Assembly: GCA_944391445.1 (NCBI GenBank)
Contig: CALXTL010000002.1
Coordinates: 42,882-106,881, forward strand
Direction of reading: 5' to 3'
Source: an uncultured Alphaproteobacteria bacterium
Lineage (GTDB): Bacteria; Pseudomonadota; Alphaproteobacteria; RF32; CAG-239
Length of the DNA: 64,000 nt
In this document: positions 44,319 through 52,153 of the stretch, piece by piece
Layout of the letters: each line of letters begins with the position of its first letter
Numbering within the stretch: the first letter of the stretch is position 1
Position numbers and translations under genes: made by a program
Notes under the pieces: generated by a model
Seen by the model: the letters and a program-made list of their open reading frames with translations, nothing else
The model's database searches: none
What the model was told of the DNA's origin: nothing

Positions 44319-45206
44319 ATGCCAGACGAAACGAAAAATGAGCCTTCCTTTTGTAGTTTTGTAACTAATTTCTTCAAACACAAGCAACCTGAAACAGTCC
44401 GTGAAACCATTGAAGATCTGATTGAAGATGCCGATGCCGGACAAGAATTTTCGGAGCATGAACAATTATTGTTGAATAACATCTTGTGCCTGCGCGACAA
44501 AAAATGCAGCAGTGCCATGATTCCGCGGGCCGACATTGTTGGTTTTCCCAAAGACGGCACCGTTGGCGATCTGGCCGAATTAATGATAACCAAAGGGCAT
44601 TCCCGCATCCCGATCTATGGGGAATCCCTCGATGACATCATTGGTATTGTGCACGTTATTGACCTTGTCAAATGTCTGCTCAATGGTCAGAAAAATGTCA
44701 AGGTAGCCGATATTATCACCAACAATGTCAAATTTGTCTCTCCGTCCATGCGGGTTTTGGATCTTTTGCGGCAAATGCAGCTGCAAAAGGTGCATATGGC
44801 CATGGTTGTCGACGAATACGGCGGAATTGACGGTTTAGTCACGATTGAAGATCTGTTGGAAGAAATTGTCGGCGACATTGAAGATGAATATGACCTGGAT
44901 GAAGACCATATCATCACGGTTCAGGAAAATGGTGAAATTCTCGCCGATGCCAAGGCCGAACTGGATGAAATCAAAGAGCAGACCGGACTGGATTTGGCAT
45001 CTGCGCTTGACGATGATGAAAAAGAAGACATCGACACTCTGGGCGGCCTTGTTTTTCAGATTGCCCAGCGCATCCCTTCTCGCGGTGAAATCATCGAAGG
45101 CAACGGCGGCATCAAATTTCGCATTTTAGAAGTAGATCCTCGCCGCATTAAAAAAGTTTTGATCATGCTGCCCAAGGAGACTCCCGCTGTCGCCGTTTCA
45201 GAATAA
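44319..45206 (+). CDS. corC: CorC-type CBS-domain protein
   Basis: The 295-residue soluble protein has an N-terminal acidic segment, two CBS domains (SRIPIYGESLDDIIGIVHVIDL and MAMVVDEYGGIDGLVTIEDLLEEIVGDIEDEYD) and a C-terminal CorC_HlyC domain ending FRILEVDPRRIKKV. CorC is linked to Mg2+/Co2+ efflux in enterobacteria; the biochemical role is unsettled. It lies between ybeY and lnt, its conserved location. It is a paralogue of the CBS protein at 35.7 kb. Confidence 0.92.
   Translation: MPDETKNEPSFCSFVTNFFKHKQPETVRETIEDLIEDADAGQEFSEHEQLLLNNILCLRDKKCSSAMIPRADIVGFPKDGTVGDLAELMITKGHSRIPIYGESLDDIIGIVHVIDLVKCLLNGQKNVKVADIITNNVKFVSPSMRVLDLLRQMQLQKVHMAMVVDEYGGIDGLVTIEDLLEEIVGDIEDEYDLDEDHIITVQENGEILADAKAELDEIKEQTGLDLASALDDDEKEDIDTLGGLVFQIAQRIPSRGEIIEGNGGIKFRILEVDPRRIKKVLIMLPKETPAVAVSE
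45174..45189 (+). promoter_or_regulatory. Strong ribosome site suggesting a CTG start for lnt
   Basis: AAGGAG at 45174-45179, inside the end of corC, is followed after seven bases by an in-frame CTG (45187-45189). Reading from there adds 17 residues (SPFQNKILHHPKLTAFL) before the TTG at 45238, giving an N-terminus of the kind expected for Lnt. The AAGGAG also encodes Lys-Glu of CorC, so chance is possible. Confidence 0.4.
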
Positions 45207-45237
45207 AATTCTGCATCATCCGAAACTCACCGCCTTT

Positions 45238-46725
45238 TTGTGCGGATGGCTGAGTGTGGCTGCATTGCCGCCTTTTTATGTCTTTCCGCTTTTATTCATT
45301 ACCGTCAGTCTGTGGATTTGGCTGATAGACCGGAGCGATTCGCCGCGCCGGGCTTTTGCCTGCGGTTATTGGTTTGGTTTTTCTTTTTTTGCTTTTGGCC
45401 TTTGTTGGATTGGCAATGCGTTGTTGCTTGACAACACTTTTTTGCGCTGGTTATATCCGGTTGTCTTTTTGGCTTGCGGCGTTTTTTTTGCATTTTTCTT
45501 CGCTGTTCCCGCATATCTGTCCTGGTTTTTCAAAACAGCCGTTGCCCGCTATCTCGCTTTTGCAGGGTTGATTGTCGTTTTCGAATGGATTCGCAGCTTT
45601 TTCCTGACCGGCTTTCCGTGGAATCTGTGGGGATCTGTTTTGGCATTTCACACAGCATTGCTTCAGCCGGCATCTATCGGCGGTGCTTATCTGCTGTCAT
45701 TGTTGGTCTTGCTGATCTGTGGCGCGCCGTTTTTATATCTGGCTGCCCCAAACCGGAAAAATCTGATCTTATCCGGCAGCATCATTTTTATTTTATTTGG
45801 TGGAACCGCATTATGGGGCGGTTTGCGATTGCAAGAAGAATCTTCAGCGCCTTCGTCAACCCTCATCCGCATTGTTCAACCGAGTATTCCGCAGAGTTTC
45901 AAATGGGATGAAGGTCTCCTTGAACAAAACCTTGATACTTATCTCAATTTCTCCCGCAAAGCGCCCACTGATGGCATCAAAGCCGTTATATGGGGTGAAA
46001 CAGCCTCGCCTTTCCCGCTAGATTTTGATGAGGCGCACAATTTCAAAGTCCGTGGAATCATTCCGCAGGAAGGTTACCTTATCACCGGTCAGGTTCGTTA
46101 TCACACCAGAGACAGCCGCCGGCAGGCTTCAAATTCGCTGTTGGTTTTTGACAACCGGGGCAATCCGCGCGCCTGGTATGACAAATTTCATCTGGTCCCT
46201 TTTGGTGAATACATTCCGTTACGGCGGTTTCTGCCCGACTGGCTGCGGCCTCTGGCCAACACTGTCGGTACTTTTACACCGGGACCGGGTCCCAAGAAAA
46301 TAACCCTTCCCGGGTTACCGGACTTTGGCGCGGCCATCTGCTATGAAGCAATTTTTCCCGGACGCATCCTGGATTCGAACAACCGCCCGCAATGGCTGAT
46401 CAATCCGGCCAACGATGGCTGGTATGGAAACTCCGCCGGCCCGCACCAGCATTTGGTCGCCGCAAGAATACGCGCCGTTGAAGAGGGCATCACAGTTGTC
46501 CGGGCGGCCAACAGCGGTATCAGCGCCGTCATCTCCCCTTTTGGCACAATCATCAAACAACTTGGTCTCAACCAGGCAGACGTTCTCGACGTCTATCTTC
46601 CTCAGCAGCTCTCTCTCCCGACCCTCTACGGCCAATATGGCAATTTTATTATCCTGATGATATGCTTTATATTAATAAACCGCGCTCTTTTTATTTCGCG
46701 CAAATACGGAAAAATAAAGGAATAA
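45238..46725 (+). CDS. lnt: Apolipoprotein N-acyltransferase
   Basis: Lnt adds the third acyl chain to lipoproteins in the inner membrane. About six helices fill residues 1-200, followed by a nitrilase-like periplasmic domain. The catalytic triad is visible: Glu in VIWGETASPFPL, Lys in YDKFHLVPFGEYIPLR and Cys in FGAAICYEAIFP; a last helix closes the protein. The canonical start is TTG at 45238 (495 residues), but the N-terminus then begins abruptly in the first helix. A CTG at 45187 behind AAGGAG may be the true start. Confidence 0.93.
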   Translation: MCGWLSVAALPPFYVFPLLFITVSLWIWLIDRSDSPRRAFACGYWFGFSFFAFGLCWIGNALLLDNTFLRWLYPVVFLACGVFFAFFFAVPAYLSWFFKTAVARYLAFAGLIVVFEWIRSFFLTGFPWNLWGSVLAFHTALLQPASIGGAYLLSLLVLLICGAPFLYLAAPNRKNLILSGSIIFILFGGTALWGGLRLQEESSAPSSTLIRIVQPSIPQSFKWDEGLLEQNLDTYLNFSRKAPTDGIKAVIWGETASPFPLDFDEAHNFKVRGIIPQEGYLITGQVRYHTRDSRRQASNSLLVFDNRGNPRAWYDKFHLVPFGEYIPLRRFLPDWLRPLANTVGTFTPGPGPKKITLPGLPDFGAAICYEAIFPGRILDSNNRPQWLINPANDGWYGNSAGPHQHLVAARIRAVEEGITVVRAANSGISAVISPFGTIIKQLGLNQADVLDVYLPQQLSLPTLYGQYGNFIILMICFILINRALFISRKYGKIKE

Positions 46726-46785
46726 ACAAAAATATCTTCTGCCTCAATGAAGATATCCTAATATAAAATGTTATATAAAAATCTA

Positions 46786-46814
46786 TTGACGAAACGCCCT
46801 TAACCCCTTATCCT
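46786..46814 (+). promoter_or_regulatory. Promoter of the XRE regulator gene
   Basis: TTGACG (46786-46791) is followed after 17 bases by TATCCT (46809-46814), about 50 bases upstream of the regulator ATG. It separates the regulator from the upstream lnt transcript. Confidence 0.5.
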
Positions 46815-46864
46815 GAAAGGCAGAAAGACTTTTTTTGTAAGGACTGATTAAGGACTACGATACG

Positions 46865-47359
46865 ATGATAAAAACGGCTCCCAAAAAATCAAATCGCGGC
46901 CGCACGCCGTCGGGAGAACCCAATCCGATTGACGTTCATGTCGGTAATCGGATTCGGCTCAGACGAACTTTACTGCATATGAGTCAGGAACATTTAGCAT
47001 CGCTGCTGGGATTGACTTTCCAGCAGGTACAGAAATACGAACGCGGCACCAACAGGGTCGGAGCATCAAGATTATGGGACATCAGTAAAGTCCTCAAAAC
47101 GCCGATTGGATTCTTTTTTGAGGACATGGACAAGATTGTTGCCGAACAAAGTCCGCGGACATTCAGCACCAACAAAGAAGTACCCTGCACCTTGAATGAA
47201 GACGAAGCCGAATATCAGACGGATCCGATGCAAAAACAGGAAACCATTGAACTGGTTAAAGCTTATTACAAAATTCCCAATCGAAAAATGGCCAAACAGC
47301 TCTATGACTTGATTATCGCTTTATCCAAAACAACATACAATTTCAGCGATAAAGAATAA
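46865..47359 (+). CDS. XRE-family transcriptional regulator
   Basis: The 164-residue protein has a Cro/CI-type helix-turn-helix at about residues 24-78 (VGNRIRLRRTLLHMSQEHLASLLGL is its start; QQVQKYERGTNRVGASRLW follows) and a C-terminal helical tail containing VKAYYKIPNRKMAKQLYDLI. An XRE protein of this size between lnt and metK is a fixed feature of many alphaproteobacteria. Here metK is 12.6 kb further on. Targets unknown; the tail resembles the family's usual end, so it is full length. Confidence 0.88.
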   Translation: MIKTAPKKSNRGRTPSGEPNPIDVHVGNRIRLRRTLLHMSQEHLASLLGLTFQQVQKYERGTNRVGASRLWDISKVLKTPIGFFFEDMDKIVAEQSPRTFSTNKEVPCTLNEDEAEYQTDPMQKQETIELVKAYYKIPNRKMAKQLYDLIIALSKTTYNFSDKE

Positions 47360-47420
47360 AAAAGTAAATTAAACCGCACGCAAAACAGTTTAAAACCGGT
47401 TTTATTGAAAAATTTTTATC

Positions 47421-47960
47421 TCAAAGACATGAACGTTTTTTAGGATAAAACAAGCGTGACAGATCGGCGTTTTCAAGTTTTAACAATTTAAGCTTGGTTT
47501 CCAGTCCGCCGGCATAACCGGTTAAACTGCCGTTGCTGCCGACAACCCGGTGACAAGGAATAATAATGGAAATCGGATTATGACCAACGGCGCCGCCCAC
47601 CGCCTGCGCCGATATTGTGCTTTTTGAAGTCTGCTGGGCAATCTTCCTGGCAATTTCACCATAAGTCATGACTTTGCCATACGGAATCTGGCATAAAATT
47701 TGCCACACCATCTGCCGAAATTCACTTCCTTGCGGCGCCAGCGGCAAATCCGCTATTGGGAGCTGCTGTCCCCGAAAATACGCATCCAGCCATTTTTTTA
47801 TCTCTGTAAAAATCGGCAAATCATCATTTTTCAGCATCTGTTCGGGCGCCGTACTGGCATAATATTTTTGCTTCTCAAACCACACCCCTGTCAGATGAGC
47901 CTCATCTCCGACCAACAGCAGCTTTCCCAGCGGAGACAGATAATAAGTAAAATAAAACAT
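47421..47960 (-). CDS. ogt: Methylated-DNA--protein-cysteine methyltransferase
   Basis: A suicide enzyme that takes the methyl group from O6-methylguanine. The active-site PCHRV occurs in IIIPCHRVVGSNGSLTGYAGGL, and the DNA-binding helix region FRQMVWQILCQIPYGKVMTYGEIA precedes it. ATG at 47960 (179 residues), six bases after AGGA, fits better than the upstream frame start at 47999. It lies 55 bases downstream of the flavodoxin gene in the same direction. Co-regulation with a MerR-type, possibly electrophile-responsive, promoter would suit an alkylation-repair enzyme, but that is inference. Confidence 0.92.
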   Translation of the reverse strand: MFYFTYYLSPLGKLLLVGDEAHLTGVWFEKQKYYASTAPEQMLKNDDLPIFTEIKKWLDAYFRGQQLPIADLPLAPQGSEFRQMVWQILCQIPYGKVMTYGEIARKIAQQTSKSTISAQAVGGAVGHNPISIIIPCHRVVGSNGSLTGYAGGLETKLKLLKLENADLSRLFYPKKRSCL

Positions 47961-48015
47961 AACCAATCCTGACAAAACTTCAGCCAATTTCCGAAACAAA
48001 ATTTTTGTCTTATTA

Positions 48016-48615
48016 TCAGTTACTTGCTTTACCTGAGAAGCCGATTCGTTCGAGCCAGCCGGAAAGCCCGGTCATCCGATTCCCGTAGCCGGCCCAGCCG
48101 TCGGAAACAACATTGCAGTTTTTGCATTGTGCAATCATATCGGCAAAGGTGTTTTGTACACCGCCGCCGCCATGCGTAATAAAAGGAATAACCGTTTTGC
48201 CGCTCAAATCATAACTTTGCAAAAAACTGCTGACTTGCGGCGTAATTGTTCCCCACCAATTCGGCGAACCAAGAAAAATAATATCATATTGAGCAATATC
48301 CGCAACATTACTTGTCAGTTCCGGACGCACCCCGGATTCGATTTCTTTTTTAGCCTGTTCAGTCATAGCACTATATTCTTCGGGATAAGAATCTTTTGCC
48401 TTAATTTCAAAGAGATCCCCGCCGACTTTTTCATGAATAGCCTGAGCCACCTCTTTAGTATTGCCGCTGTAGGAATAATAGGCAATCAAAACATTTGCGT
48501 TCTTTGCATCCGCAAGTTTGTTTTCAGCGGGCATTTGCGCAAGAATCTTATAACTGGAAAGGATAACGACGGCGCAAACCAAAGCGCTGATCTCTAAAAA
48601 TTTATTCATCTTCAT
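48016..48615 (-). CDS. Flavodoxin-fold protein with N-terminal signal or anchor
   Basis: The 199-residue protein has a hydrophobic N-terminus (residues 5-25, FLEISALVCAVVILSSY), then a flavodoxin domain with the FMN phosphate loop YYSYSGNTKEVA, the DIIFLGSPNWWGTITP loop and FITHGGGGVQNT. This matches the flavodoxin family common in anaerobe operons with aldo/keto reductases. The N-terminus lacks a twin arginine, so the fate of FMN-bound protein is unclear: it may be a membrane anchor or a Sec signal. It follows the aldo/keto reductase gene by three bases. Confidence 0.87.
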   Translation of the reverse strand: MKMNKFLEISALVCAVVILSSYKILAQMPAENKLADAKNANVLIAYYSYSGNTKEVAQAIHEKVGGDLFEIKAKDSYPEEYSAMTEQAKKEIESGVRPELTSNVADIAQYDIIFLGSPNWWGTITPQVSSFLQSYDLSGKTVIPFITHGGGGVQNTFADMIAQCKNCNVVSDGWAGYGNRMTGLSGWLERIGFSGKASN

Positions 48616-48618
48616 CTC

Positions 48619-49857
48619 CTATGCTTCAAAAGTTTTGGCAATTTCTTTCATCCATTTGCTGATTTCAATATGCTGAGGACAATGTTTCTCACAAAGCTTG
48701 CAGCCAATGCAGGCAGAAGCTTTTCCGTGTGATTTAATCAGATTTTCATAATAGATATTCTGCGCGGTAAACGGCTTGCCGGCACGTTCCTGTTTTTCGG
48801 CATTATAAAGCGCAAAATAATCGGGAATAGCGATTTTCATCGGGCAAAACTCAACACAATAATTACATGCCGTACACGGAATTGTGATCTCGTCATGAAG
48901 TGTTTTGACGGCGGTTTCAATCACTCTTTGCTCTTGTGCGCTCAGCGGTTTAAAATTCTGCATATACGATGTATTGTCTTCCAGTTGTTGCATATTGCTC
49001 ATGCCGCTCAAAACCATCATAACTCCGGGCAAACTGGCCGCATACCGAACAGCCCAGGAAGCCACCGACATATCAGGAGCGGCATTTTTGAATATCTTTT
49101 CAACCGCCGGCGGAACCTGAGCCAGCGTACCGCCTTTGACCGGTTCCATAACAATCACAGGCTTATTGTGTTTTTGAGCAATTTCATAGCATTTACGCGC
49201 CTGAATACTGGCATTGTCCCAATCAATGTAGTTAATCTGCAATTGCACAAAATCAACCTCCGGGTGCTCCTGCAAAACCTCCTCAAGAAGCGCCGGCGTG
49301 CCATGAAAAGAAAAACCGATCTGTCGGACTTTACCTTCTTTTTTCTTTTCTGAGATAAATTCAAAACAATTATATTTGCGCACATTGTCAATCGTGCTGC
49401 CGTTGATATTGTGCACCATGTAATAATCAAAATAAACCAAACCGGTTTTTTCCAATTGTTTATTGAAAATTTCCTCCCGGTCCGCCGCACTTTTCAGATA
49501 ACCTGCGGGCAGCTTGCTGGCAACGGTAAATTTATTGCGAGGATGTCTTTTGACCAAAGCCTCCCGAATGGCGATTTCGCTTTCATAACCCATATACATC
49601 CACGCCGTGTCAAAATAAGTAAAACCGCGCGCCAAAAACAAATCAACCATTTTATTCAGCTCATCATAATCAATGGATGTCTGATCAGCCGGGTCTTTCA
49701 GCGGCAGCCGCATAAAGCCGAAACCGAGCTTGTTAGCCGGATTAATTTTGGCTTTAACCTGTTCGGAAACGGGGATTTGTTCTGCCAGCGTCAGCCTCGG
49801 CAAGGCAGAAAGAGCAAACAAAGCCAGAGAATTCATTAAAAAATCGCGTCTGTTCAT
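48619..49857 (-). CDS. Tat-signal aldo/keto reductase with two C-terminal [4Fe-4S] motifs
   Basis: ATG at 49857 follows AAAGGAG and gives 412 residues starting [20 protein letters not shown], a clear twin-arginine signal (RRxFL). The aldo/keto reductase barrel (about 35-300) has [28 protein letters not shown] with the catalytic Asp/Tyr, VASKLPAGY with Lys, and DYYMVHN with His. The end has [12 protein letters not shown] and [12 protein letters not shown], forming two [4Fe-4S] clusters. Export after folding, via Tat, is expected because of the clusters. tatA and tatC lie just upstream. First gene of an operon under a MerR-type promoter. Substrate unknown. Confidence 0.9.
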   Translation of the reverse strand: MNRRDFLMNSLALFALSALPRLTLAEQIPVSEQVKAKINPANKLGFGFMRLPLKDPADQTSIDYDELNKMVDLFLARGFTYFDTAWMYMGYESEIAIREALVKRHPRNKFTVASKLPAGYLKSAADREEIFNKQLEKTGLVYFDYYMVHNINGSTIDNVRKYNCFEFISEKKKEGKVRQIGFSFHGTPALLEEVLQEHPEVDFVQLQINYIDWDNASIQARKCYEIAQKHNKPVIVMEPVKGGTLAQVPPAVEKIFKNAAPDMSVASWAVRYAASLPGVMMVLSGMSNMQQLEDNTSYMQNFKPLSAQEQRVIETAVKTLHDEITIPCTACNYCVEFCPMKIAIPDYFALYNAEKQERAGKPFTAQNIYYENLIKSHGKASACIGCKLCEKHCPQHIEISKWMKEIAKTFEA

Positions 49858-49884
49858 CGGAAAATCTCCTTTTATGATGCACAA

Positions 49885-49915
49885 AGTATAATTTTTAGAG
49901 TCTGCTCTAAGTCAA
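49885..49915 (-). promoter_or_regulatory. MerR-type promoter/operator of the aldo/keto reductase operon
   Basis: On the minus strand TTGACT (49915-49910) and TATACT (49890-49885) are 19 bases apart, the over-long spacing used by MerR-family activators. The spacer holds the inverted repeat TTAGAG-N4-CTCTAA (49895-49910). The -35 box overlaps the last codons and stop of tatC. A nearly identical site is at 52105-52135. No merR gene is in the window. Confidence 0.75.
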
Positions 49916-50635
49916 GTCTTTTTTATTTTTTGTGGATGTACGCCCCGCAAAAAACAAACCGGCTTCAAACAGCAAATATGTCGGCACAGCCAACATTACT
50001 TGGCTGACAACATCAGGCGGTGTCAGCAACGCCGCAATAATCAGGATGATAACAAAAATATATGGCCTTTTATGAACAACGCTTTGATAAGAAACAATTT
50101 CATAACGAATCAAAGAATATGTGATCAGCGGAAACTGAAACATCAAGCCGAAAACAACCGACAGCCACAAAGCCAAAGTAACAACGCTGGAAATGCCCAA
50201 AACGGCCTGAATATCCGCCGTGGCAAAACTAATGCCGAAATTGATAATCAGCGGCAAAATAAAGAAAATACAAAAGCAGACGCCAATCAGAAACAGCAGG
50301 CTGGATGTCAAAACAACTGAGCGGATAAAACATCGTTCATTATCATAAAGCGCCGGCAGAACAAACAACCATATCTGCCGGGCAATATACGGAAAACATA
50401 CCAAAATATCCAGAACAACCGCCGTCTTTATCTGGAGAATAAACATTTCCATCGGCGAAAAATAATTAAGAACAATCGGATGCTCGCCGAGCATAATCTT
50501 GATCAGCCCGTCAATAACATACGGCGCGGTCAGAAACATCGGCACCAAACCTGCCGCAAGAGCCAAAAAACATCTTATTAACGTCCGGCGTAAAACTTCC
50601 AGATGCTGAATCAGGCTTTCGTCTTTATTTTCCAT
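49907..50635 (-). CDS. tatC: Sec-independent protein translocase TatC
   Basis: TatC is the receptor for twin-arginine signals. ATG at 50635 gives 242 residues and an 11-base overlap with tatA; the frame is open further upstream to a TTG at 50683. The family start [16 protein letters not shown] is present, followed by six helices and the conserved [31 protein letters not shown] region. Conserved Glu and Pro residues are in place. Operon order is polyferredoxin-tatA-tatC. No separate tatB is seen. Confidence 0.93.
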   Translation of the reverse strand: MENKDESLIQHLEVLRRTLIRCFLALAAGLVPMFLTAPYVIDGLIKIMLGEHPIVLNYFSPMEMFILQIKTAVVLDILVCFPYIARQIWLFVLPALYDNERCFIRSVVLTSSLLFLIGVCFCIFFILPLIINFGISFATADIQAVLGISSVVTLALWLSVVFGLMFQFPLITYSLIRYEIVSYQSVVHKRPYIFVIILIIAALLTPPDVVSQVMLAVPTYLLFEAGLFFAGRTSTKNKKDLT

Positions 50636-50849
50636 CGGATTTTTTTTGCGATTTCTGTTCTTCTTCGGCAACGGCTTTTTCAACCGAATCTTTTAAATCT
50701 TTGGCTTCGTTCTGCAGCAGCTCTTTGGCTTTTTTGTATTCATACTGCGCTTTACCGAGCGCTTTTGCCAACTCGGGAATACGCTTACCGCCGAAAAGAA
50801 TCAGCACAACGACTAAAATCAGAGCAATTTCGGTTAATCCTAAAGACAT
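50625..50849 (-). CDS. tatA: Tat translocase pore subunit TatA
   Basis: The 74-residue protein has the TatA/E layout: a short periplasmic start, one helix ([21 protein letters not shown]), the hinge [16 protein letters not shown], an amphipathic helix and a charged tail. AAGGAG precedes the ATG. Only one TatA/B-type protein lies here, so the system is either minimal (TatAC) or uses a TatB encoded elsewhere. Eleven bases overlap tatC; ten bases separate it from the polyferredoxin gene. Confidence 0.93.
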   Translation of the reverse strand: MSLGLTEIALILVVVLILFGGKRIPELAKALGKAQYEYKKAKELLQNEAKDLKDSVEKAVAEEEQKSQKKSDGK

Positions 50850-50859
50850 ATTTTTCTCC

Positions 50860-52083
50860 TTATGATAAAAGTCTCTGTTTTACCGGAGCAGAGACAGTGA
50901 TAGCTTTGACGGGGCAGGCATGAACACAGGCACCGCAACCGATACAATCATCGGGGCTGATCTGCGGAAAACCTCCTTCTTCCCGGCGGATGATCCCCCG
51001 CGGGCAGGTACTGATGCACAAACCGCACCTGATGCAAACGGATTCGTCAACCGCGGCTTGCCCGATCTGAATATTTTGCTTTCGCGGCAAACTCAGTTTT
51101 TCAAGCGCACCGGACGGACAAAGGGCCGAACACCGATTGCAGTTATAATCGCAAAAAGCATCCGCATAGTCAAGATGCACCGCCGGATAGTCCGCATTGG
51201 CTTTTTTGATGATTTTTGCCGGACAGTTTTGCACGCAAAGATTACAATTCAGACAACGATTCGCAAAATTATCTGCGCTGCCGGCACCGGGCGGCAAAAT
51301 AACATTTTTAACTTTAGCCGCCGCAAGTTTGCTCATCTCCAGACCGCTTTTGAATGCCAAAGCAAATGTTGTGACCAGAGCACCCCCGATTAAAAACCGC
51401 CGCCTGCCGGGGTTAAAAGGCACCTCCGCCACCGGAACTCGTCCGTAATGCAAACTGTTTTTATGGCAGATGCTCAGACATTTCAAACACTTGACGCAGG
51501 TTTCGTTATCAACCGTCTTGTTTTTGAAATCAATACTGCCGCACGGACAGACAGAGGCACATAATCCGCAGGAAACACAATCATTTTCGGCGATATATAT
51601 TTTATTGACGGCGTGTTTGCTGATTAGACCGAGAAGAATGCCAACCGGGCAAATATTTGTACAAAAAAAGCGACCTTTGAACCAAACCAAAACCGTAATA
51701 ATGACCACCGCCGCCAAGCCGGCGATCGCGCCGGAAACAGCTGAACCGGACAATGTGTAAGGATCAAGCAATCGAAGAAAAAAAGCCGTGCCGCCCAAAA
51801 GGCTGCCCCAAACAAAGATAGCTAAAAAATACTTTCCATTGCCCGAAGAATGTGCTTTTCCCTTACGACGAAAAATGATTGTCAAAAATTCTTGAAAAAG
51901 ACCGAGCGGACATAATGTTGAACAATACAACCGACCGAACAAAAACGTCGCCAACAACAAGCAAAGTAATAAAACAATCGCCGCGGCAGAAAAATGAAGC
52001 AATACTCTTTGCAGCAAAGCTGCAATCTGAAGATCAAAAAAAACCGGCACATACAGCAGAGCTAAAAAAGCTCCGGCAAACAC
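50860..52083 (-). CDS. NapH-like/NapG-like polyferredoxin fusion with internal Tat signal
   Basis: The 407-residue protein joins two modules. Residues 1-215 resemble NapH/MauN: four helices, two CxxxCP motifs (CSTLCP at 54-59, CTNICP at 141-146), then two cytoplasmic [4Fe-4S] motifs ([23 protein letters not shown]). Residues 227-246, [18 protein letters not shown], look like an internal twin-arginine signal. Residues 277-392 hold four further cysteine motifs ([49 protein letters not shown]) as in Tat-exported NapG. This would carry quinol electrons across the membrane. GTG at 52083 is the assumed start. First gene before tatA-tatC. Confidence 0.85.
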   Translation of the reverse strand: MFAGAFLALLYVPVFFDLQIAALLQRVLLHFSAAAIVLLLCLLLATFLFGRLYCSTLCPLGLFQEFLTIIFRRKGKAHSSGNGKYFLAIFVWGSLLGGTAFFLRLLDPYTLSGSAVSGAIAGLAAVVIITVLVWFKGRFFCTNICPVGILLGLISKHAVNKIYIAENDCVSCGLCASVCPCGSIDFKNKTVDNETCVKCLKCLSICHKNSLHYGRVPVAEVPFNPGRRRFLIGGALVTTFALAFKSGLEMSKLAAAKVKNVILPPGAGSADNFANRCLNCNLCVQNCPAKIIKKANADYPAVHLDYADAFCDYNCNRCSALCPSGALEKLSLPRKQNIQIGQAAVDESVCIRCGLCISTCPRGIIRREEGGFPQISPDDCIGCGACVHACPVKAITVSAPVKQRLLS

Positions 52084-52104
52084 AAGCCCGGTTAATCGGC
52101 TACC

Positions 52105-52135
52105 ATCATAAAGTTTAGAGTTTACTCTAAGTCAA
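52105..52135 (-). promoter_or_regulatory. MerR-type promoter/operator of the polyferredoxin-tatA-tatC operon
   Basis: On the minus strand TTGACT (52135-52130) and TATGAT (52110-52105) are 19 bases apart. The spacer holds the perfect inverted repeat TTAGAGT-TT-ACTCTAA (52115-52130). It matches the site at 49885-49915 in sequence, spacing and position relative to the -35 box. The leader to the GTG start would be about 15 bases. Confidence 0.75.
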
Positions 52136-52153
52136 TATTTTTTTGAATAATAT

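Noticed and set aside
52115..52143. Palindrome at 52115-52130 as a plus-strand terminator (Ts follow)
   Set aside because: No plus-strand gene ends here, the Ts begin several bases after the stem, and the repeat fits exactly between -35 and -10 boxes on the minus strand.
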